Of a stretch of 64,000 nucleotides of DNA, positions 55,875-64,000 are shown piece after piece. Numbering within the stretch: the stretch's first letter is position 1; the number at the start of each line of letters is the position of its first letter. A program made the translations under genes and the position numbers. This stretch comes from Glebionis coronaria (taxonomy: Eukaryota; Streptophyta; Magnoliopsida; Asterales; Asteraceae): contig CM046876.1 of assembly GCA_025667525.1 (NCBI GenBank), forward strand, positions 478,722,557 to 478,786,556, in the 5' to 3' direction. The notes beneath the pieces are model-generated. The model saw nothing but the letters and a program-made list of their open reading frames with translations. It made no database searches and was not told where the DNA came from.

Positions 55875-58815
55875 AATTACCTAAGTAATTTAAATGTCTC
55901 AGTGAATGCAACAATAATAATGCATGATGAATGGTGTATATGAAAATGCATGATCACAATTTATGAGTTGTTACGTTGGTCCAAGTGTTTGTTCTTATAG
56001 TAAAATGAAAGTATATATATATTTTTGTTCAAGAAAAATATATATATAAATATATATAAATTTGTTTAAGGAAAGAGGGGTCGTAAATTAAATAAGCAAC
56101 TATTATCTTATTTAATTTATCATAAAGAAATAAATTACAATTTATTAAGTTTTAAAGTTTCAAGGGAAAATGGTTGACGGGGTTTGTCAATTTCATAGAG
56201 TTTGTAATTGACTAAAATGATTTATTTTACAAATGACAAGTTTTATTACTTCTTTTAATTAAATAAGACTATAATAAATCTTTGTAAGTATAATTGTTTA
56301 GAAAAGTAACTTTAGGTATTCGTCCGTTAAGTTTATTACATCGTTAGTCCTTGTTGGTTATTTTAATTTATGAAAAACGCCCCTAGGGCTTGGAAATCTT
56401 TAGAGAAATGACCAAACACCCCCTCCAATCCCACGGAATTTTATAATGTGGGATTAGGGCTTGTTATTAGTTTCAAAAGTGACACATTAGGTCCTTGTAG
56501 TTTACCTTTAACTCTCGGTTTGATTTTAATACACCCTATAGTTTCGAAAACGACACAAACAACCCTTTTACTTTAACATGGTCACGAAAATAAATATGAA
56601 CTTCATTTAATTTACAAACTTGGACACATCTTTCACCAATTTACAAAACTGGCCCAAAAAGTTACCCAAATTAATTAAATGGGCTTAGCTAGCCCATAAT
56701 GGGTCACGGCTTGTTTTGTTTAAGCTTAATGGGTTAATAAAAATTTACTAAGTAAGTAAAAGTAAATCTTAGTTTTACAAGTGGGCTTAATTTACCAAGT
56801 GGGCTTAATTAACTTATGTAATTTCAGCTTATATTAATTTTCTAAGAGCTTATTTATTTAGGCTTATAAGATTAGGGCTTAGGTTTTCTAAGAGCTTAAA
56901 TAAGCCAAACTAGGTTTCGGCTTATTTAGATATTTAAGCTTAAATAACGTGGCTTATATAGGTTTGCATGTTTTGGCTTATTTAACTTATGAGGCTAAAA
57001 AGAAACTAGCTTATAGGTTCTTCATATGTCTCGGCTTATTTAACAACATGGGCTTATAGAAGCTTAATGGCTCGGCTTATTTAACGACGTGGGCTTATAT
57101 AAACTTAATGGCTCGGCTTATTTTATTTTCATTCATATTTTTAAGGCAAGGGATATACTAAGGCTCGTATAGGTTCACATATCCATGTTTTTAAGGGTTT
57201 TCAAGGTAAGAACTCCCACAACTCCATATAAGCCGTGAGCTTATATGTTGTTTAGGGTGTGATTATGAATTTCTAACGTGTGCATGCATCCCTAACATCG
57301 TTTACGTAGCATGAATATGCATGAGACGTGAAATGATTTAAGGAAAAGTCTTAGAAGAGATGCATACTTACTTGTTTTCAAAGGATGAGGTAAGAATGGT
57401 AGCTTTGGTGATCTTACACGTCGGGTTCTCCCTTAAAGGCTCTTGAATGCGTCTTAAATGTGATATACTAGGTTTCGGATACTAAATGCTTTGAGGAAGA
57501 CTTGGAATAAATGCTATGGGATATCAAGGTAGTATATGAGAGTATAGCCGTGTGTTTTAAGGTGAGAAGTGAAGTGAGGGTGTTAGATATTTGCTAAGTG
57601 AAATGAGGTGTTGTGGCTAGGGTGTTATACACGTCTAAGAGAGAGAGGGAGGAGATTGTGAGGATTTACAATGGTACTAAGTAAGGACACTTCATTAATG
57701 CCCAAAAATGTACAAGCTCCTAGTTGGGTCTTATTAGCCGTCGCATGTAAGGCCTCAAAAGGGACAAAAGGTAAACTTTGAGTGTTTTCATTAAATGGTA
57801 AGTTGTACAAGGTTTTGGTATGTGGCTTATACTCCCCACACGTCTAGGGGTGACAAGAAAGGGATGTGTGACATGGTTTCAAATAGTTTAACTAGTACAA
57901 ATCCTTAATTGCTCACATTTGTACAAGTCCCCATAGTTTGTTAGTATACCGGCGGTTTTATGGTTTCTAGTCAAAGGAAAACATGGTTTGTGTAATGTGT
58001 ATGCATATGTGCTCTATTTTGTGTATAGTTTAGATGTTTGGTAAGAAAAGGTTAAGGTTTTGGTACAAAGAGGTTATGGGTAAGTATGTATATAAATATA
58101 TACGGCTAATAAAAGTCTAGGGTATACGTGTGTTTAATTTTTGTGTCTAGGTGAGAGTTAAATGAGTTAGGGTTATAATATTATGTGAGTGCGTATGAGT
58201 TTAGGTAATTTTGGTCACGTTTAGGGCCTTTGGTGAAAGAATGGTTCTTAGGTGATTTTATTATGTCAAAAGTATATTAAAAGAATAAAATGATTTAATG
58301 TAGTGTTCATGTATAAAAGTAATTGTCATCGTAGTTTAAAGTCAATTATAGTGTGAGAATCATATATAAAATATTCAAACTTAAGAATTTATATAATTAA
58401 GTAGTCATTTATTAATTGTGATCATGACGTTGGATATTTACAAATCAATGGGATGAATGCTAGTGATCATATGTTCAGGTGACTTAAAGTCCTTCACAAT
58501 AGATTGTTTGTTGTCCAGTATGCTATTGAAATGTAGTCATACAAATGTGGTCATGCGTTTATGATTAAAATACCCATAGTCACAATAAAAGGTTGTGATA
58601 TAGTTGTTTCCCTGTTCAGATGATTAAAATGATGTATGCTCATGTGATGCATATGATTGTTCAAAGGATTTCATGAAAAGGTGATAGAATAAATATATAG
58701 ATATCATGAGGTGACGTACACAATGTTGACATAGTCAAAACCTGAAATTTACAGGTTTTACAGCATAAACCTGTTATTTTAGCTTTGTCCTCAAAGCTTA
58801 AGATGACGTCACTGC

Positions 58816-61800
58816 TTAGGTGAAAAGGTGTGGGTACTTAGCTCTAAACGAGTCTTCGTGCTCCCAAGTAAACTCGGGACCTTTCCTAGAGTTCCATCGT
58901 ATTTTAACTAACGGGATTTGGCTTCGCTTCAACTTCTTGACGTCTCTCTCCACGACTTCCACTGGCTCTTCTACAAATTGAAGTTTGTCGTCAAAATGTA
59001 CTCCCTCCAATGGCATTGCTAATGGTTCATCTGCGTAGCACTTCTTCAAGTTTGAGACGTGGAATGTAGAGTGTACTCGGCTCAACTGTTGGGGCAACTC
59101 TAAGCGATAGGCGACCTCCCCAATTCTGGCAATCACCTTGAAAGGTCCTACGTAACGTAGATTTAACTTCCCCCGTTTCCCAAACCGTACAACACCCTTA
59201 CAAGGTGATACCTTCAGCATAACACGATCACCTACAGCAAACTCCATAGGTTTACGCTTCCTGTCGGCATAACTCTTTTGTCTATCCTGGGCAGCCTGAA
59301 TTCATTGCTTGATGAGGGTGATCTTCTCAGTAGTATCTTGGATCAGTTCGGGTCCTGTCAGTTGAAATTCCCCCACCTCTGCCCAGCATACTGGTGATCG
59401 ACATTTGCGGCCATAGAGGGCCTCAAATGGTGCTACCTTAATACTGGCATGGTAGTTGTTATTGTAGAAGAATTCCACTAATGGAATGTGTTTGACCCAT
59501 CCTTTTCCAAAGTCTAACACACATGCTCTTAGCATGTCTTCTAGTGTTTGGATTGTTCGTTCACTCTGACCTTCGGTCTGCGGATGGTACGCGGTACTCA
59601 TATCCAGGTTTGTTCCTAAAGCTCTTTGAAAAGCTTTCCAGAAGTTTGATGTAAATCTGCCATCTCTATCGCAGATGATTGAGACTGGTATCCCGTGTCT
59701 CGTCACAACTTCCTTCAAGTACGTTTTGGCTAATTTGCTCAGAGAATCATTTTCCTTGATAGGTAAGAAGTGAGCTGATTTCGTGAGGCGGTCAACGATT
59801 ACCCAAATTGTATCGTAACCGTGGGACGAGGTAGGAAGTTTGGTAATGAAGTCCATGGTGATATTGTCCCATTTCCATTTTGGTATTTCGGGTTGGACTA
59901 ACAAACCTGATGGTCGCTGATGTTCTGTTTTAACTCTAGCACAAGTCAAACATTTCTTCACGTAGGTGGCAATGTCTGCTTTCATGTTCGGCCACCAGTA
60001 TAATTTCTTCACGTCTTGGTACATCTTTTCAGATCCGGGGTGTATGGAGTACTTGGACTTATGGGATTCGTGCATGATTACGTTCCTCAAGTCTTCGTAA
60101 CATGGCAGCCAGCTTCTTCCGTGTAAACAAAACGTTCCGTCTGTTCTAGCTTCTAACTTTTCCTTGCTTAGGTCCGTCCTAAGCATTCCTCCTATGTCTT
60201 CCTTTCTGATATTCTCGGGCTTCTGTGCCTGGAGTTGGGCCTCTAATATTTGTTTGGGTAGATCCAAGTTAATGGTCATGACTAAGGCTCGAACTCTCAT
60301 CGGAGGATCAGTTCCCTTTCGGCTTAGTGCATCCGCAACCACATTTGCTTTTCCTGGGTGGTATTTGATGTCACAGTCGTAGTCGCTGAGTAATTCTATC
60401 CAACGACGTTGTCTCATGTTTAGTTCCTTCTGATCTAGGATATGTTGCAAGCTCTTGTGATCAGTATGAACTATGCACTTGGTCCCGTACAGGTAGTGCC
60501 TCCAGATTTTTAAGGCGAAAACTACGGATCCAAGTTCTAGATCATGGGTGGAGTAATTCTGCTCGTGCTTCTTCAGTTGCCTTGAAGCATAAGCAATCAC
60601 TTTCTGTCTCTGCATCAACACAGCTCCCAAACCTTTGTGCGAGGCGTCACAGTAGACAACGAAGTCTTCGTTACCTTCTGGTAGTGCTAAAATAGGTGCA
60701 CTGCACAATTTCTGTTTGATGGTATGGAATGCAGCCTCCTCTTTTTCTCCCCACACAAACTTTATGCCCTTCTGGGTAAGCTTGGTCATTGATTTAGCAA
60801 TCTTAGAAAATCCCTCGATAAATCGTCGGTAGTAACCGGCAAGGCCTAGAAATTGGCGAATTTCCTTCGGCGACGTGGGAGATGCCCAATCTTTCACGGA
60901 TTCGACTTTCGCGGGGTCAACTTGGATTCCTTTGTCATCAATCACATGACCCAGAAAGTGTACTTTAGGGATCCAAAAATCACACTTTGAGAATTTTGCG
61001 TACAGCTTTTCTTCCTTAAGCAGTTTTAGTACCTGGGCCAGATGTTCTCCGTGTTCTTGCTCATTTTTGGAATAGATGAGGATGTCATCAATAAACACTA
61101 TCACGAAATTATCCAGATAGGGTCGGCACACTCGATTCATGAGGTCCATGAATATGGCTGGTGCATTGGTCAGTCCAAATGGCATGACTTGGAACTCATC
61201 ATGACCGTAGCGTGTTCTGAAAGCTGTCTTTGGTATATCTTCTTCTCTGACCTTCAAATGGTGATACCCGGATCGTAAGTCGATCTTGGAGTACACGCTT
61301 GATCCTTGCAGCTGATCAAATAGGTCGTCGATTCGTGGTAACGGGTAGCGGTTTTTCACAGTTAACTTATTCAGTTCTCTGTAATCGATACACATTCGGA
61401 AAGAACCGTCTTTCTTTTTAACGAACAACACTGGGGCTCCCCAAGGTGAGGAACTGGGTCTGATAAAACCTTTGTCTGACAGTTCTTTGAGTTGTTCCGC
61501 GAGTTCTTTCATTTCGGTAGGTGCTAAACGGTAGGGTGCTTTAGCTACAGGTGCAGCTCCTGGCACTAAGTCGATTTGAAATTCAACTTGGCGAGTCAGA
61601 GGTAATCCTGGCAAGTCGTCTGGAAAGACTTCAAGATAATCACGGACGATGGGTACATCCTTGATCTGTTTCTTCTCGGGTTCTTCTTCTTTGTCTGTCT
61701 TAGAAATATGTGCTAAAAAGATAGGACATCCTTTTAGTAGATATTTCTGGGCTTGGGTACACGAGATCGCACTCAACCTAGTGTCTGTTTTATCCGAATT

Positions 61801-63360
61801 TCCGTCTCCTCGGATAATTAGATCTGCGTTTCCCCATGGTATACGGACTAGTTTCTCGTCACACACAATAGTTACATGATATTTTGCTAACCAGTCCATA
61901 CCAATGATGACATCAAAACTACTTAGTTTTATGGGTATTAATTGAATGTCAAATGGGTGATTCTGAAGGTTTAAAGTACAGCCTCTTATGATGGTATTAG
62001 TTTCAATGATTTTCCCGTCTGCTAACTCGACTCTGTAACAGTTATCTAATGGGGTAGGTAGAATGCCTAGTAAGCTACTAAACTCTGAGGATACGAAACT
62101 CTTATCGGCTCCCGTATCGAATAAAATATTTGCATAGCGATTATTCAGAAGAAACGTACCAGTAACTACATTGGATTCGGGGTTGGTCCTGTTTTCTCCT
62201 ATGACATAAACTCTGGCGGATGCTCCGCCTTGGCTTTCATTCTTGCGCTTTGGGCAGTCAGGTCTGATATGCCCGATCTCTCCACAACCAAAGCAACGGA
62301 TCTCCTTACGAGCCATGTTTCCACTGCCAGTGAGCTGGCGGCTTCCTTGGTATCCACTTCCACGGGAATTTTGCCTGTTGCCGTTGTGGGGCTTATAGTT
62401 GGCACTGGAGTTGTTCCTATTGGTCGGAGCATATGCACTGCCCTGCTCTGGTCTTCGGCATTCAACAGTGGGGTAGTGATGGAAGTTACACTTTGAGCAT
62501 TTTGGTTTGTTTCCCACGTATGGTGGTGATCCTGAGGAAACAGCACTGCAGACTTGACCTACACTCTGCCTCTTGGGCTGTTGAGTCTGGGGATGATGAC
62601 GGTAGTTATCATCGACTTTCCTCTTGTGCTCTGCTTGTCTAATCATATGATTACGACCACGTTTGTCCACTAATTCTGTGGCAAACTCAATGGCACTCTC
62701 GATGGTAGTAGGTCGAGATACAAGCACACTGTCATGAACAGAGTCTGGAAGTCCACTAACGTACTTCTCTATCTTATCCGACACTTTAGGGTACATACGG
62801 GTACACATCAAAGTTAGTTCCTGGAACTTCTGGTTGTAACCCGTAATATTGAAGTTGATGCATTTGAGGTTCCATAATTCAACCTCCAGCTTTTTGATTT
62901 CACCACGTGGACAGTATTTCATGGTAAGCTTTTCCTTCAATGCTGTCCATGTCATCCCATAGGCTCCATCGTGTCCGAGGGTAGCAACTTGCGAGTTCCA
63001 TCACGTGAGTGCATGTTCCAAGAGTGTACAAGTGGCGAATTTCACCTTGTTCTCTTCAGTACAGTCACTAATACGGAACACGGTATCAGTCCTCTCAAAC
63101 CATTGCATGAGCTCGACTACCCCTTCCTTGCCCTTGTAATAGCTGGGCTTGCACTTTAGGAAATCAGGGTAAGTACATCCTCGAGCTTCGCGGTTCCTGT
63201 TATTAGAGTTTTCACTGTCTCCATGGGTTCCGCTGGGGCGGTTTTCCCTGGCAGCTAAGGCGCCAGTAATGCCTTGCTCAATCAGTACTCTGAGTTGTGC
63301 ATCAGATATAGTCGTCGTAGGTGTTTCTGCGGGGTTTGGGCGTGCGCGTCTTGGTGGCAT
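58816..63360 (-). pseudogene. Tekay gypsy gag-pol polyprotein (near-intact, two stops)
   Basis: One frame of about 1514 codons broken only by stops at 63001-63003 and 59302-59304. gag N-terminus MPPRRARP; CCHC knuckle [14 protein letters not shown] at about residues 353-370. Protease DTGADKSF near 413. RT from about 640, with [18 protein letters not shown], the [10 protein letters not shown] catalytic motif near 756 and PFGLTNAPA. RNase H from about 900 ([30 protein letters not shown]). Integrase H-H-C-C at about 1095-1140 ([26 protein letters not shown]) and triad MDF, CDRDGRF, SERTIQ (about 1170, 1230, 1266). The tail (IPLVKIRWNSRKGPEFTWEHED) is the chromodomain-like end of Tekay chromoviruses. 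It needs only two codons' repair by the family standard; it is counted broken as it stands. Confidence 0.92.
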
Positions 63361-64000
63361 TTTTCTATATTAATAAGAAAAACTGAGATTTGTTAGCTGA
63401 TAAAAAGATGGTTATATTAAACTGCATGGGTAAAGTTTATGCATAGAATTCATAACAAATTTGATAATCCGTTAAGAGTTCATAATAATATAAATGTAAA
63501 CAAACAAGTGGACGGTAATATGCTATTTCTGGCAAACAACAATATAGTACAAGTACAACCGATCTAAGACAGGGTCATAGCAAACCTGTCTGAAATAGTG
63601 GTACATATGTTTGTAATACAACCAAGATAACCTACCTACTAAGGTTAGGTGCTACGAATACAACTGAAAAAGGAATACAAGTACAAAAGAGATAAATCAT
63701 GCGAGCTGAGATGCAACTCAGTGCTTGTCATGATGTACAAATAAGAAAAATCTAGCCTACACTAGTATGGCTGCCTGCAGGTGCAGATGGTCCGGCTGGT
63801 GGTGTACGCTCATCCTGCATGCGGATCACGGCACTCCGGGTCTCTCTGGTGTATCTCAAAGCCTCTAGCAGCTGCTGCTGACGTGCAGTGTCGGCACTCC
63901 GTAACTGATCTGTCTCTGTAGTGATCCCCTGGTGACGAAGATCCGTCAACTCTACGAAGGTCCTGAAGGTGTCCTCCTGCGTGTACATGGCGGCTCGAGT
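63361..64000 (-). other. 5' leader of the Tekay element, with a possible short upstream ORF
   Basis: The leader upstream of the gag ATG is AT-rich from 63361 to 63750. A 78-codon frame (63988-63752) rich in Arg, Glu, Gln and Thr resembles an upstream coiled-coil segment I recall from Asteraceae gypsy elements. It may begin upstream of the window edge. No PBS is visible within the window. Confidence 0.45.

Larger units (their letters stand above)
45589..58762 (-). repeat. 3' LTR of the Tekay element, split by two insertions
   Basis: Its parts are 45589-46020, 46748-47107 and 55875-58762. The last part holds a roughly 50-bp tandem repeat, CTCGGCTTATTTAACGACG..., at 56930-57122, and many GGCTTA hexamers over 56690-57130. 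Coding sequence is absent. The border at 58762 is chosen as the first TG after the ORF whose end mirrors the TTACA terminus. No good polypurine tract is seen there, so it could be off by tens of bases. Confidence 0.55.
45589..64000 (-). mobile_element. Tekay-type Ty3/gypsy chromovirus, 3' LTR to 5' leader, runs off the right edge
   Basis: The minus-strand order is leader, gag, protease, RT, RNase H, integrase with a chromodomain-like tail, then a 3' LTR. The LTR would start TGTAAAACCTG at about 58762 (minus) and end GGGGGTGTTACA at 45589; the start is inferred. Removing the two insertions inside it (46021-46747, 47108-55874 and their target copies) leaves about 3.7 kb, a normal Tekay LTR size. 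The 5' LTR lies beyond 64000. The element interrupts the LARD-like 3' LTR. Confidence 0.78.

Overview
The window is eukaryotic, almost certainly from a eudicot plant and probably from the daisy family (Asteraceae). It is AT-rich and every recognisable protein belongs to a plant retrotransposon: Ty1/copia, Ty3/gypsy (Tekay-type chromovirus) or an RRM-bearing LINE. I found no host gene, tRNA, rRNA or CRISPR array. The Asteraceae assignment is an inference from remembered family resemblance (the env-position ORF, the coiled-coil/Cys gag) and was not searched.

Layout. 1-3847: non-coding right-hand part of an LTR-type element, inserted in an old copia whose RNase H fragment follows (3848-4172) and whose 3' LTR resumes at 16100. 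4173-16065: a complete but broken Sirevirus-like copia (minus strand, 518-bp LTRs, gag, pol and a long env-position ORF). 16452-16864: hAT MITE. 17013-22510: full-length LINE with a perfect 15-bp target duplication. 22702-23050, 23120-23575 and 23649-26796: a run of MITEs. The last is a Mutator-type MITE split by a Tourist/Harbinger-type MITE that has swollen to 2.8 kb through a palindromic array of 20-bp repeats. 26807-30376: non-coding, with one 149-bp MITE.

30377 to the right edge is one multi-level nest. A decayed copia (plus strand) is cut in its RT gene at 35935 by a non-coding LTR element with 3.46-kb LTRs (35936 onward). The 3' LTR of that element is cut at 45588 by a Tekay gypsy on the minus strand, which runs off the right edge. 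The Tekay 3' LTR in turn carries a hAT MITE (46021-46747) and a young 8.8-kb gag-only LTR element (47108-55874) with an intact 750-residue ORF. The remaining halves of the outer elements should lie beyond base 64000.

The most unusual content is structural. The gag-only element carries a tandem array of about six units directly after its gag stop. Each unit folds into up to four hairpins whose arms differ between units but stay complementary. It also has two 11-bp perfect stems of different sequence enclosing the same polypurine-tract/LTR-start core. Similar stem-variable hairpins occur in the leftmost element. The Sirevirus carries a dispersed degenerate motif, in both LTRs, spacers and coding sequence; where coding, it reads Ser-(Ala/Val)-Asp-Lys. 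Boundaries were set by reading TG..CA ends, PBS/PPT and target duplications by eye; all counts are by eye.
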